Shown here in pieces: positions 42,799-51,670 of a stretch of 64,000 nucleotides of DNA. The position numbers and the translations under genes are program-made. Source of the DNA: Geodermatophilus sabuli (GTDB taxonomy: Bacteria; Actinomycetota; Actinomycetes; Mycobacteriales; Geodermatophilaceae); the NCBI RefSeq assembly GCF_010686765.1, contig NZ_JAAGWF010000019.1:62001-126000 (forward strand). The letters run 5' to 3'. How positions within the stretch are numbered: position 1 is the first letter of the stretch; each line of letters begins with the position of its first letter. The notes under the pieces are model-generated. The model searched no databases, was not told the DNA's origin, and saw only the letters and a list, made by a program, of their open reading frames with translations.

Positions 42799-43608
42799 GT
42801 GCCTCCGCGTTCGCCCTATGACGACCTCGTCCACCCACGCACCCAGAAGAGGCCGACCCCGGAGGTCGAGGCCCTGAGGGACGTCGTCGTCGAGGACCCC
42901 AGCAGCGGGTTCGTCGGCGCCGTGGTGCGCTGCGAGAAGGACGTCGTCCACCTCGAGGACCGCTTCGGCCGCGTCCGGGCCTATCCGCTCGGCCCCGGCT
43001 TCTGGGTCGACGGCCGCCCGGTCCGCCTGGTGCGGCCCCGGCAGAACGCGCCGTCCGGTCCGCAGCGCAGCGCCTCGGGGTCGACCTACGTCGTCGGCGC
43101 GCGAGCCCGGGTGGCCCGCGAGGGCCGCATCTACGTCGAGGGCAAGCACGACGCCGAGCTGGTCGAGAAGGTCTGGGGCCACGACCTGCGCATCGAGGGC
43201 GTCGTCGTCGAGCCGCTGCACGGCGTCGACGACCTGCCCGGGATCGTCCGGGACTTCCGGCCGTCGTCCGGACGGCGGCTGGGCGTGCTCGTCGACCACC
43301 TGGTCACCGGCTCCAAGGAGACCCGGATCGCCGCTCGGGTGACCGGTGCGCACGCGCTCGTCGTCGGGCACCCGTTCATCGACATCTGGCAGGCGGTCAA
43401 GCCCTCCGTCGTCGGCATCCAGGCCTGGCCGACCGTGCCGAAGGGCGAGGACTGGAAGACCGGCGTCTGTCGCCGGCTGGGCTGGGAGGACGACTCCGGA
43501 TACGTCTGGGCCCAGCGGATCCTCGCCCGGGTGCGGACGTGGACCGACCTGGAACCGGCGCTGATCGGACGCGTCGAGGAGCTCATCGACTTCGTCACGA
43601 CGGACTGA
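42799..43608 (+). CDS. DUF3097-family actinobacterial protein
   Basis: A 269-residue protein conserved across actinobacteria as DUF3097: YDDLVHPRTQKRPTPEVEALRDVVVEDPSSGFVGAVVRCEKDVVHLEDRFGR, then VAREGRIYVEGKHDAELVEKVWGHDLRIEGVVVEPLHGVDDL and LGVLVDHLVTGSKETRIA. The EGKHDAEL and DHLV segments resemble a Toprim-like fold (glutamate followed by DxD-like acids), which would suggest nucleic-acid cleavage or joining, but this is inference. It starts at a GTG with GGAGG 5 bases upstream. Single-gene unit. Confidence 0.85.
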   Translation: MPPRSPYDDLVHPRTQKRPTPEVEALRDVVVEDPSSGFVGAVVRCEKDVVHLEDRFGRVRAYPLGPGFWVDGRPVRLVRPRQNAPSGPQRSASGSTYVVGARARVAREGRIYVEGKHDAELVEKVWGHDLRIEGVVVEPLHGVDDLPGIVRDFRPSSGRRLGVLVDHLVTGSKETRIAARVTGAHALVVGHPFIDIWQAVKPSVVGIQAWPTVPKGEDWKTGVCRRLGWEDDSGYVWAQRILARVRTWTDLEPALIGRVEELIDFVTTD

Positions 43609-43650
43609 TCGGCGCCGGCTCTTGCGCCGGCCGGCGTCGGGCGTCATTGT

Positions 43651-43664
43651 CTCAATCGCTTGAG
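43651..43664. promoter_or_regulatory. Palindrome upstream of the membrane protein/gntR pair
   Basis: CTCAA-TCGC-TTGAG with 5-base arms, and TCAATCG occurs twice in direct orientation (43652-43658 and 43666-43672, as TCAATCGG). It lies 27 bases before the membrane protein start. Probable site for the GntR protein encoded by the second gene. Confidence 0.5.
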
Positions 43665-43691
43665 TCAATCGGACACCGACGGGACGCCGCC

Positions 43692-44570
43692 ATGAGCCTG
43701 CTCGTCTCCCTGATCGCACTGGTGCTGCTCGCCGCAGCAGCCGTCGCCGTGGGCCTGGGCCGCCGCCCACCGCCCAGCCCGGAGGCCACGGTCACCGCCG
43801 CCCGCCGGCACGCCGGGCTGGGGTCGGCCGCCGCCGTCGGCTGCGGCCTGGCCGCCGCGCTCGCGGTGGGCACGACCCGGCTGGGCGACCCCTCGGCCGG
43901 CAGCCTCGGTGTCACCGCGCTGCTGGTGCCCATCGCCTTCGGGGTCGTGCACACCCTGGTCCTGGGCGCAGCGGAGCTGACCTGGCCGCGGCCGGAGGGG
44001 CCGGTGCGGCGGGCCCGCCTGGTCCGCCGCGGACTGCTCGACGCGGCACCGCGCTGGCTGCTGCGCCTGGCGGTCGGGGCGACCGGCCTCGTCGTCCTCA
44101 CGGTGGGCGTCGGCGCGGGGCTGGCCGATCCGGACGGGCGCAGCTACACGGTGGCCGCCGGGCCGATCGAGGCCACGGCGAGCCCCTTCCCCGGCCTCCT
44201 CTACGGCCGCCCTGCCGTGCTGGGGCTGCTGGTGCTCGCGGCGGCCGTCGTGGCCGCCCTGTGGGTGGTCGCCAACCGGCCCGCGGTGGCCACCGAGGAC
44301 GCGCGGGCCGAGTCGGCCCTGCGGCGCGCGTCGGTGCACCGCGTGCTGCGCGGTGCGACGGCGACCGCCCTGGTCGTGGCCGGCGGCCTCCTCGCCGTCG
44401 GCGGCAACGCGGCGTGGAGCGTCGCGTCGACCACGGGGTCCGGGACCACCGCGGCCGGCGGCGTGGTGGCGGCGGTCGCCGGCGGGACGGCGCTCCTGGC
44501 CGGGCTGCTGCTCACCGCCGTCCGGGCACCGGCCGTGCCGGTCGACGCGCCGGCCGTCCCCGCGGGGTGA
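43692..44570 (+). CDS. Multi-pass membrane protein of unknown function
   Basis: 292 residues, Ala/Val-rich, with about seven hydrophobic helices (for example VSLIALVLLAAAAVAVGLG, GVTALLVPIAFGVVHTLVLGAAEL, LVVLTVGVGAGLA, VLGLLVLAAAVVAALWVVANRP, AGGVVAAVAGGTALLAGLLLTAV). I do not recognise a catalytic motif. It overlaps a YtrA-type GntR regulator by GTGA. Such pairs in Firmicutes and actinobacteria respond to cell-envelope antibiotics and usually include an ABC transporter. A decayed ABC transporter lies just downstream on the other strand. Confidence 0.65.
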   Translation: MSLLVSLIALVLLAAAAVAVGLGRRPPPSPEATVTAARRHAGLGSAAAVGCGLAAALAVGTTRLGDPSAGSLGVTALLVPIAFGVVHTLVLGAAELTWPRPEGPVRRARLVRRGLLDAAPRWLLRLAVGATGLVVLTVGVGAGLADPDGRSYTVAAGPIEATASPFPGLLYGRPAVLGLLVLAAAVVAALWVVANRPAVATEDARAESALRRASVHRVLRGATATALVVAGGLLAVGGNAAWSVASTTGSGTTAAGGVVAAVAGGTALLAGLLLTAVRAPAVPVDAPAVPAG

Positions 44571-45037
44571 CCACCGTGCCCCTGGACATCGCCGTCGACG
44601 TCAAGGCGCCGACGCCGCCGTACGAGCAGATCCGGGCCCAGGTCGCGGCCTACGTGGCCGACGGCTCGCTCCGGGCGGGCGACCGGCTGCCGACCATGCG
44701 AGCCCTCGCCGCCGACCTGGGCGTGGCCACCGGCACGGTGGGCCGCGCCTACGCCGAGCTCGAGGCCGCCGGTCTGGTCACCAGCCGGCGGCGCACCGGG
44801 ACGGTGGTGGCCGACGGCCCGGCGCGGCCCACGGTGTCCGACGACGGGGTCCGGCGGGCCGCGGCGGCCCTCGTCGAGCAGGCGCGCGCGGCGGGCCTGG
44901 ACGGGGACACGGTCCTGGCCCTGGTCCGCGCGGCCTGGACCAGGCCCGTCCGCCGGCCGGAGCCCGCCGACGGCGCCAGGCCGGTCACGGCAGGCGGGGG
45001 ACCATCGGCAGCCGGGACCGCACGAACAGGCCGGTGA
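44567..45037 (+). CDS. GntR-family regulator, YtrA subfamily
   Basis: A 156-residue winged-helix protein: [66 protein letters not shown] is the GntR DNA-binding domain. The short ~50-residue tail after it is the YtrA type rather than a UTRA or FadR ligand domain. It starts at a GTG overlapping the membrane protein stop. Its last ~50 bases overlap the remnant of an exporter on the other strand, so its C-terminus ([14 protein letters not shown]) may be new sequence acquired after a rearrangement. Confidence 0.8.
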   Translation: MTTVPLDIAVDVKAPTPPYEQIRAQVAAYVADGSLRAGDRLPTMRALAADLGVATGTVGRAYAELEAAGLVTSRRRTGTVVADGPARPTVSDDGVRRAAAALVEQARAAGLDGDTVLALVRAAWTRPVRRPEPADGARPVTAGGGPSAAGTARTGR

Positions 45038-45530
45038 GCACCACCGCCAGCAGGGGGACACCGACCGCCACGGTGCCCAGCACCAGCCACGGGATGTCGA
45101 CGACCGGCGCGCCGGTGCCCCGGGTCAGCGGATGGGCCACCGCGATGCCCGGCACGAGACCGACGAGCAGGCCCAGACCGGCCCCGACGCCGGCGACGAC
45201 CGCGGCCGACGCCATCGCCACCACCCGCCGGGTCCGCGGTGCCGCACCGAGCGCGGCGAGCGTGGCGAAGTCGGGGCGGGCGTCGGTGAGCGCTGCGCCG
45301 CCGGACCGCCGCCACCTGCGCGGCCGACAGCTCGGCCAGGTCGCGGCCCTCCACGAGGACCTGCCCGGTGGTCGGTGCGTCCAGCCCGCCGGCGATCTGC
45401 AGCAGCGTGGACTCGCCCGACCCCGAGGGGCCCATCACCGCGACCAGCTCCCCGGCGGTGACGGCCAGGTCCACCTGCGCCAGGCTCCGTCGCCCGATCC
45501 GCTGGGCGGGGGTGCCGGCGGACTGGCCGG
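44985..45530 (-). pseudogene. MacB-like ABC exporter remnant (ATPase start fused to permease end)
   Basis: From about 45530 to 45300 the minus strand encodes the first part of an ABC ATPase ([32 protein letters not shown], then [23 protein letters not shown]). The Walker A lysine is replaced by glutamate (GSGEST instead of GSGKST). At about 45297-45302 the text switches, in another frame, to the end of an FtsX-type permease ([34 protein letters not shown], then helices down to RLPMVPRLP). Everything in between, some 1.5-2 kb by comparison with intact systems, is gone. Non-functional. Confidence 0.75.
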
Positions 45531-45549
45531 CACCCCGCCCGCGGGTACG

Positions 45550-46389
45550 TCAGCCGGGGATGTAGTTGAACGTGTCGGGGTCGGGGCCGGTGCGCTGCGC
45601 CCGGTCCAGGCCGGTCAGCGTGGCCATGTCGCCGGTGTCGAGCTCGAAGTCGAACAGGGCGAAGTTCTCCTGCATGCGCTCCCGGGACGAGGACTTCGGG
45701 AAGACGACGTCGCCACGCTGGACGTGCCAGCGGAGGACCACCTGCGCCGGCGTGCGACCGAGCCGCTCGCCGATCGCGGCGATGGCGGGGTCGTCGAGGA
45801 CCTTCCCCTGCGCGATCGGGGACCACGCCTCGGTGACGATCTCGTGGTCGGCGTCGAAGGCCCGGAGCTCGTCCTGGGCGAGGTAGGGGTGCACCTCGAT
45901 CTGGTTCACCGCCGGCCGCACCTCCGTCTCGGCGAACAGCCGGCGCAGGTGGTGGGCCTGGAAGTTGGAGACCCCGATCGCCTTGACCCGGCCACCGGCG
46001 TAGATCTCCTCCAGCGCCTTCCAGGTCTCGACGTAGTCCACGTCGATGCCCGGCAGCGGCCAGTGGATGAGGAACAGGTCCAGGTACTCGAAGCCGAGGT
46101 CGGCCAGGCTCTGGTCGAACGCCCGGAGGGCGTCGTCCCGGCGGTGGAAGCCGTTGTTGAGCTTGCTGGTGACGAACACCTCGGAGCGGTCGATGCCCGA
46201 GCGCGCCACGGCCTCGCCGACGCCCTTCTCGTTGCCGTACATCTCGGCGGTGTCGATGTGCCGGTAGCCGACCTCGAGCGCGGTGCTCACCGCGTCGGCG
46301 GTGTCCTGCGGCGGGACCTGGTAGACGCCGAAGCCGAGCTGGGGGATCTCGACGCCGTTGTTGAGCGTGATCGTGGGCACGGATGCCAC
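45550..46389 (-). CDS. Aldo/keto reductase (2,5-diketo-D-gluconate reductase-like)
   Basis: A 279-residue (alpha/beta)8 reductase. The catalytic tetrad is visible: GYRHIDTAEMYGNEKGVG (Asp, Tyr), VTSKLNNGFH (Lys) and LFLIHWPLPG (His). The NADPH-binding end is IVTEAWSPIAQGKVL and VFPKSSSRERMQENFALFDFEL. It reduces aldehydes and ketones in the cytoplasm, often in detoxification. The ATG at 46389 follows a good ribosome site (GAGAGGAGCAC in the leftward direction). It lies next to, but is not obviously linked to, the ABC remnant. Confidence 0.9.
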   Translation of the reverse strand: MASVPTITLNNGVEIPQLGFGVYQVPPQDTADAVSTALEVGYRHIDTAEMYGNEKGVGEAVARSGIDRSEVFVTSKLNNGFHRRDDALRAFDQSLADLGFEYLDLFLIHWPLPGIDVDYVETWKALEEIYAGGRVKAIGVSNFQAHHLRRLFAETEVRPAVNQIEVHPYLAQDELRAFDADHEIVTEAWSPIAQGKVLDDPAIAAIGERLGRTPAQVVLRWHVQRGDVVFPKSSSRERMQENFALFDFELDTGDMATLTGLDRAQRTGPDPDTFNYIPG

Positions 46390-46457
46390 GGGTGCTCCTC
46401 TCGATGCGGATGGGCGCCGTGCGCGATCAGGTTGCGCACGGCCTGCCGCCTCGACGG

Positions 46458-47711
46458 CTACCCGGCCGTCCGGTGCTCAACCCGATCGGTTCCGGCCTGC
46501 GGACGTGGCACCGCCGGACGGCGCAGCAACGGCGCCCCGGCGAGCGCGACCACCGCGGCCAGCGCCGCCGCCGCGGCCGGGACGGCGAACGCCGCCTCGG
46601 CCCCCCAGGCGTCCACGGCCGCGCCGGCCAGCGCCGAGCCCGCCGTGACGCCGAGGGTGAGGCCCGTGATCGTCCAGGCCAGCGACTCGGTCAGCACGCC
46701 GGGCCCGACGCGCGACTCCACCAGCGACGTCCCGGAGACCAGCACCGGGGCGATGGTGAGCCCGGCCAGGAAGCCGCACACGACGAGCACCGGCAGGGAG
46801 CCCACGCTCCACAGCAGCTGGGCGGCGAGGCCGAAGGCGACCGCCGTCCCGACGAACCGGCTGGCGAGGCTCCCGGGCAGCCGGGCGAGGCCGTAGGCCA
46901 GCCCGGCGACGAGGCTGCCAAAGGCGAAGACCGCCAGCGCGAGCCCGGACAGCGCCGGCACACCCTCGGCCTCGGCGAAGCCGACCACGACGACGTCGAT
47001 GGCCCCGAACACGGTGCCCACCGCCAGGTAGGTCACCAGGACCACCAGCAGGGTGGGCGTGAGGACCGACGCCCGACGGACCCGGGCGTGGCGGTCCACC
47101 GGGTGCGGGGGAGGCTCGGTGGCCCGCTGCCCGGCCAGCCACAACCCGCCGACCACCCCGAAGGCGACCCCGGCGAGGAAGCCGACGGGCGGGGCGATCA
47201 GCGTCGCCAGCAGGGTCACCAGGGGCGGACCCAGGACGAAGACCACCTCGTCGGCCACCGCCTCGAAGGCGAAGGCCGTCTGCCGGCCGGCCGGGTCGAG
47301 CACGGCCGACCACCGCGCCCGGACCAGCGAGCCGATGTTCGGGCCGGTGGCACCGGCCGCCGCGGCCAGCAGGAACCAGCTCCACCGCGGGCCGCCGGCC
47401 ACCACGGAGGCCACGAAGGCGACGCCGGCGAGCCCGAAGGCGGCCATGGCGAGGCGCAGCACCACGCCCTGGCCGCGCCGGTCCATGGCGCGCGCCCACT
47501 GGGGCCCGGCCACCCCGTAGCTCAGCGCGAGGGTGCCGGAGACGGCGCCGGCCAGGCCGTAGCTGCCGGTCTCCCCCTCCACGAGCAGCACGGCGCCGAG
47601 GCCGAGCATGGGGGCCGGGAGCCGGCCCACCCAGCCGGCCAGGGAGAAGGAGACGGAGCCCGGCACGGTGAACAGGCGGGCGTACGGGCTGAAGACGGTG
47701 CGGGGCGACAC
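46458..47711 (-). CDS. MFS transporter
   Basis: 417 residues with 12 predicted helices. It starts VSPRTVFSPYARLFTVPGSVSFSLAGWVGRLPAPMLGLGAVLLVEGETGSYGLAGAVSGTLALSYGVAGPQWARAMDRRGQ, the usual first two helices and motif A-like loop (AMDRRGQ) of an actinobacterial MFS group annotated as drug efflux. The frame is open upstream, but the GTG at 47711 gives the normal N-terminus. The substrate is unknown. It is divergent from a secreted-protein gene across 209 bases containing the palindrome CATGAA-CC-TTCATG. Confidence 0.8.
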   Translation of the reverse strand: MSPRTVFSPYARLFTVPGSVSFSLAGWVGRLPAPMLGLGAVLLVEGETGSYGLAGAVSGTLALSYGVAGPQWARAMDRRGQGVVLRLAMAAFGLAGVAFVASVVAGGPRWSWFLLAAAAGATGPNIGSLVRARWSAVLDPAGRQTAFAFEAVADEVVFVLGPPLVTLLATLIAPPVGFLAGVAFGVVGGLWLAGQRATEPPPHPVDRHARVRRASVLTPTLLVVLVTYLAVGTVFGAIDVVVVGFAEAEGVPALSGLALAVFAFGSLVAGLAYGLARLPGSLASRFVGTAVAFGLAAQLLWSVGSLPVLVVCGFLAGLTIAPVLVSGTSLVESRVGPGVLTESLAWTITGLTLGVTAGSALAGAAVDAWGAEAAFAVPAAAAALAAVVALAGAPLLRRPAVPRPQAGTDRVEHRTAG

Positions 47712-47855
47712 GGGACTCTCGCGCTTCCTGGCCACAGGCGAGTGCGGGGATCCCCGCCGGTCTCTCGGGTGGCTCCCCGACCGTAGCAACGCGACACCGG
47801 AGCGCGCCGCCGCATTCCGCACCCGGCCACGAGCGCGTGTCGCTATCCCGAGATC

Positions 47856-47869
47856 CATGAACCTTCATG
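47856..47869. promoter_or_regulatory. Palindrome between MFS and secreted-protein genes
   Basis: CATGAA-CC-TTCATG, perfect 6-base arms, 145 bases before the MFS start and 52 before the secreted protein. Possible operator; no regulator gene is adjacent. Confidence 0.4.
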
Positions 47870-47920
47870 CACTCTGTGTGAGCGCCCGCACACGCGGTGC
47901 ACACTACGTGAAGGAGCCCC

Positions 47921-48817
47921 GTGCCCACGCCCACCTCGCACCGCTCCGGCGGCCTGCGCCTCCTGCTGGCCCTCCTCCTGGCCCTCGCCGTCCTGCTCGT
48001 CCCCGGCATCGCGTCCGCCAAGGGCGGCGACGACGTCGGCGCCTCGGACGACGGTGGGGGTGGCGCCGGCGGGGGCGCGGTCTCGGCCGGCGACTTCGCG
48101 GTGACCGTCAACGGCCGCGTGACCGATCCCGCGTCCGGCCGGGAGGCCCGCCTCCGCGACGTCACGCCCACCGCTCCCATCGCCGTCCGCGGGCGGCACG
48201 TGACCTTCACGATCGACCCGGCCACCATGGGCGTCTACGACTACACGCTGACCGGCGCGGCCGATCCGCAGCGGATGGTCACCACCCCGACCGTCGTGTT
48301 CGCCTCGAAGGTGCCCCAGCTGACCGCCGCCCAGCTGGGCCGCGTCCGGATCAGCGAGCTGCGGCTGCGCGACGGCGTCCTCGTCGCCGAGTTCGCCACC
48401 GCCGGCGGCAAGTTCAAGGTGCAGGCCAAGGACGCCCCGCAGGGAGGCATCTTCCAGATGGAGCAGGAGTTCGGCGGCGCGGTCGAGTACGTGCACACCC
48501 TCGCCCCGGGCGTCTTCTACTTCGTCAACGAGTTCACCGGGAAGGTGAACTTCGGCAACGGCGTCAGCGGCGACGCGACCCACCAGATGCTGCTGGGCAA
48601 GGACAGCCCGCAGGTCGCCACGAAGCTGTACCAGGACGGGACGACCACCCGCTGGTCGGTCGCCTCCGGTGGCCGGATGGGCGGCGTGCTCGGCGAGGAC
48701 GCGATCGAGCTGTCCGCCGGCGCCACCAACTGCACCAGCGACTGCCAGGCACGCAACCAGATCCGCGGCTCGGTCCCGGTGCCGCCGGAGCCGGTGTCGC
48801 CGACCCCGATCGGCTGA
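47921..48817 (+). CDS. Secreted protein of unknown function
   Basis: 298 residues. Residues 1-33 form a Sec signal peptide (RLLLALLLALAVLLVPGIASAKG, cleavage after ASA). A glycine/aspartate-rich spacer follows, then a beta-rich domain (FAVTVNGRVTDPASGREARLRDVTPTAPIAVRGRHVTFTIDPATMGVYDYTLTG). Two cysteines (NCTSDC) near the C-terminus could form a disulfide, and the tail is proline-rich. I do not recognise the family. GTG start at 47921. A strong terminator follows, so it is a single-gene unit. Confidence 0.7.
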   Translation: MPTPTSHRSGGLRLLLALLLALAVLLVPGIASAKGGDDVGASDDGGGGAGGGAVSAGDFAVTVNGRVTDPASGREARLRDVTPTAPIAVRGRHVTFTIDPATMGVYDYTLTGAADPQRMVTTPTVVFASKVPQLTAAQLGRVRISELRLRDGVLVAEFATAGGKFKVQAKDAPQGGIFQMEQEFGGAVEYVHTLAPGVFYFVNEFTGKVNFGNGVSGDATHQMLLGKDSPQVATKLYQDGTTTRWSVASGGRMGGVLGEDAIELSAGATNCTSDCQARNQIRGSVPVPPEPVSPTPIG

Positions 48818-48831
48818 CGCAGCACTCCCCC

Positions 48832-48865
48832 GACGGGGGCGGCCGGGTCTCCGGTCGCCCCCGTC
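48832..48865. terminator. Hairpin terminator before moaA
   Basis: GACGGGGGCGGCCGG and CCGGTCGCCCCCGTC (15-base arms, one G-T pair) flank GTCT, 15 bases after the secreted-protein stop. It separates that gene from moaA. Confidence 0.7.
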
Positions 48866-48914
48866 GCACGTCCGGGGGCGGCGCGACGTCGCCTCCCGCC
48901 ACTACATTCGAGAC

Positions 48915-49967
48915 GTGACCTCGACGAGCCCGCTGCCCGAGCCCTGGGTGCGCCCGGCCGACGACGCCCCCGGCACGGGCGGCCTGGTGGACCGACACGG
49001 CCGGGTGGCCACCGACCTGCGGGTGTCGCTGACCGACCGCTGCAACCTGCGCTGCACGTACTGCATGCCCCCCGAGGGGCTGGACTGGCTGCCCAAGGTC
49101 GAGGTGCTGACCGACGAGGAGATCGCCCGTCTGGTGCGCATCGGGGTCGAGGAGCTCGGCATCCGCGAGGTCCGCTTCACCGGAGGTGAGCCGTTGCTGC
49201 GGCCCGGCCTGGTGGGCATCGTGCAGGCGGCGACGGCGCTGCGGCCACGCCCCGAGGTCAGCCTGACCACCAACGCCATCGGTCTCGCCCGGGTCGCCCC
49301 CGCGCTGGCCGAGGCCGGCCTGGACCGGATCAACGTCAGCCTCGACACGATCGACCGCGCCCGGTTCAAGCAGCTCACCCACCGGGACCGGCTCGACGAC
49401 GTCCTGGCCGGTCTGGCGGCCGCCCAGCGCGCCGGGCTGACGCCGGTCAAGGTGAACGCCGTCCTCCTGCACGGCATCAACGACGTCGACGCCGTCCCGC
49501 TGCTCGACTTCTGCCTCGAGCACGACTACCAGCTCCGGTTCATCGAGCAGATGCCGCTCGACGCCCACCACGCCTGGACCCGCGGCCGGATGGTGACGGC
49601 GGAGGACATCCTCGAGCGGCTGTCGGCGGCGCACACGCTCACCCCCGACACCGAGGAGCGCGGCTCCGCACCGGCCGAGCGCTGGCTGGTGGACGGCGGC
49701 CCCGCGACCGTCGGCGTCATCGCGTCGGTGACCCGGTCGTTCTGCGGCACCTGCGACCGCACCCGGCTCACCGCCGACGGGCAGATCCGCAACTGCCTGT
49801 TCGCCCGCGAGGAGTCCGACCTGCGGACGGCGATGCGCGAGGGCGCCACCGACGCCGAACTCGCCGACCGCTGGCGGATCGCCACGCTGGCCAAGCTGCC
49901 CGGCCACGGCATCGACGACCCGAGCTTCCTGCAGCCCACCCGGCCGATGTCGGCCATCGGCGGCTGA
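48915..49967 (+). CDS. moaA: GTP 3',8-cyclase MoaA
   Basis: A 350-residue radical SAM enzyme. The first cluster is bound by C43, C47 and C50 (CNLRCTYC), GGEPLLRPGL is the SAM region, and the second cluster by C277, C280 and C294 (CGTCDRTR...NC). The C-terminus ends MSAIGG, where the GG tail is essential in known MoaA. It makes 3',8-cyclo-7,8-dihydro-GTP, the first step of molybdenum cofactor synthesis. TACATT at 48903-48908 lies 6 bases before the GTG, suggesting a leaderless mRNA. moaD follows after 5 bases; moaC is not in the window. Confidence 0.95.
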   Translation: MTSTSPLPEPWVRPADDAPGTGGLVDRHGRVATDLRVSLTDRCNLRCTYCMPPEGLDWLPKVEVLTDEEIARLVRIGVEELGIREVRFTGGEPLLRPGLVGIVQAATALRPRPEVSLTTNAIGLARVAPALAEAGLDRINVSLDTIDRARFKQLTHRDRLDDVLAGLAAAQRAGLTPVKVNAVLLHGINDVDAVPLLDFCLEHDYQLRFIEQMPLDAHHAWTRGRMVTAEDILERLSAAHTLTPDTEERGSAPAERWLVDGGPATVGVIASVTRSFCGTCDRTRLTADGQIRNCLFAREESDLRTAMREGATDAELADRWRIATLAKLPGHGIDDPSFLQPTRPMSAIGG

Positions 49968-49972
49968 GCACC

Positions 49973-50224
49973 ATGAGCGCGACGCCGGTCACGGTGCGCT
50001 ACTTCGCCGGGGCCCGCGCGGCCGCGGGGGTCGACACCGAGACCCGCGCGGCGGGCACGCTCGACGAGCTCGTCGGCCAGCTCGTCGACGCGCACGGCGA
50101 GCGCCTCGCGCGGGTGCTCACCGCCTGCTCGTTCCTCGTCGACGGAACGCAGACACGCAACCGGGCGTTGGTGCTGGAACCCGGGGCGGTCGTCGACGTG
50201 CTGCCCCCGTTCGCCGGAGGTTGA
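49973..50224 (+). CDS. moaD: MoaD/ThiS-family sulfur carrier
   Basis: An 83-residue ubiquitin-like protein ending VVDVLPPFAGG; the C-terminal Gly-Gly is thiocarboxylated and donates sulfur to make molybdopterin. VTVRYFAGARAAAGV is the usual MoaD opening. It lies 5 bases downstream of moaA and is surely co-transcribed. Its partner moaE is 3.3 kb downstream on the other strand. Confidence 0.9.
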   Translation: MSATPVTVRYFAGARAAAGVDTETRAAGTLDELVGQLVDAHGERLARVLTACSFLVDGTQTRNRALVLEPGAVVDVLPPFAGG

Positions 50225-50284
50225 TCGTCCCCCCGTGAGCTCGTTGCCTCACAGTTGTCCGCACCCTGACCCCTCCTCCGCCCG

Positions 50285-51670
50285 ATGATCGAGTGGTTGC
50301 TCGTCCTCGTCGGGGTCCTGCTCATCGTCGCCTGCGCCGGTTTCGTCGCCTTCGAGTTCTCCCTGGTCACCGTCGACCGCGCCACGGTGGAGCGGGAGGC
50401 CGAGTCCGGTGAGCGCGGGGCCGACGGCGTCCTGGCCGCGATGCGGACGCTGTCCACCCAGCTCTCCGGCGCCCAGCTCGGCATCACCGTCACCAACCTG
50501 GCCATCGGCTTCGTCGCCGAGCCCTCGATCGCCGCCCTGCTCCAGGGGCCACTGGCCTCGCTGGGCCTGTCCGGGGCGGCCGCCCGGTCGGTCTCGATCA
50601 CCCTCGCCCTGGTCCTCGCCACCGTCTTGACCATGGTGTTCGGGGAGCTGGTGCCGAAGAACCTGGCCATCTCCGCGCCGCTGGCCGTGGCCAAGCGGGT
50701 GTCGGGCTTCCAGCGCGGTTTCACCCGGGCGACGTCGCTGGTCATCCGGCTCCTCAACGGCTGGGCCAACGCGATCCTGCGCCGCGTGTTCGGCGTCGAA
50801 CCGCAGGAGGAGCTGGCCTCGGCCCGGTCCCCCGAGGAGCTGACGTCCCTGGTGCGCCGCTCGGGCACGGTGGGCACGCTGCCGGCCGGCACCGCCGCGC
50901 TGCTCGAGCGCGGGCTGGCCTTCGGGGAACTGCGGGCCAGCGACGTGGCCACGCCGCGCATCCGCATGACGACCGTGCCGGTGGACGCGCCCGTGGCCGC
51001 CGTCCTCACCGCCGCCCGCGAGTCCGGTCACTCCCGGTTCCCCGTGGTGGCCGGCTCGGGCGCCGACGACGTGGTCGGGATGGTCCACGTGAAACACGCC
51101 CTCGCCGTCGAACGGGACCAGCGGTCCACCGTCTCCGTCGAGCAGGTGATGATCGCGGCGCTGTTCGTCCCGACGTCCCGCCAGCTCGACGACCTCCTGG
51201 TCGACCTGCGGCGCGGCGGGCTGCAGATGGCGGTCGTCGTCGACGAGTACGGCGGGACCGACGGCGTCGTCACGGTCGAGGACCTCGTCGAGGAGCTGGT
51301 CGGCGCGGTCTCCGACGAGCACGACGAGCAGATCGAGCAGGAGGTCGTCGGCCGCGGCGACGGCACCTGGTCGGTCTCGGGCCTGCTGCGCCCCGACGAG
51401 GTCAGCGCGGTGACCGGGCTGACCGTCCCCTCCGACCGGCACTACGAGACGATCGGCGGCCTGGTGCTGCACCACCTCGGCCGCATCCCCGAGCCCGGCG
51501 ACCGGGTGACCGCCCTGCGCCAGCTGCCACCGGAACTGGCCGGCGAGGCCGAGGGGCACCCGGGCGGCGTGTGGGTCGAGGTGGAGAGCCTCGACGGCAC
51601 CCGCGTCGACCGGGCCCGGATCGGGGCGATCCCGGCCGGCGACGGGTCCGACGACGGGGAGCCCTCGTGA
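50285..51670 (+). CDS. CNNM/CorC-type hemolysin-family membrane protein
   Basis: 461 residues. An N-terminal DUF21/CNNM membrane domain of about four helices (VLVGVLLIVACAGFVAFEFSLVTVDRATVE, ITVTNLAIGFVAEPSIA, TMVFGELVPKNLAIS) is followed by a tandem CBS pair (ATPRIRMTTVPVDAPVAAVL ... SRFPVVAG) and a CorC_HlyC domain (VVDEYGGTDGVVTVEDLVEELVG). Family members move or sense Mg2+. It overlaps a second paralogue by GTGA, giving a tandem pair that probably forms a heteromer. It sits inside the molybdenum cofactor genes without obvious functional link. Confidence 0.85.
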   Translation: MIEWLLVLVGVLLIVACAGFVAFEFSLVTVDRATVEREAESGERGADGVLAAMRTLSTQLSGAQLGITVTNLAIGFVAEPSIAALLQGPLASLGLSGAAARSVSITLALVLATVLTMVFGELVPKNLAISAPLAVAKRVSGFQRGFTRATSLVIRLLNGWANAILRRVFGVEPQEELASARSPEELTSLVRRSGTVGTLPAGTAALLERGLAFGELRASDVATPRIRMTTVPVDAPVAAVLTAARESGHSRFPVVAGSGADDVVGMVHVKHALAVERDQRSTVSVEQVMIAALFVPTSRQLDDLLVDLRRGGLQMAVVVDEYGGTDGVVTVEDLVEELVGAVSDEHDEQIEQEVVGRGDGTWSVSGLLRPDEVSAVTGLTVPSDRHYETIGGLVLHHLGRIPEPGDRVTALRQLPPELAGEAEGHPGGVWVEVESLDGTRVDRARIGAIPAGDGSDDGEPS

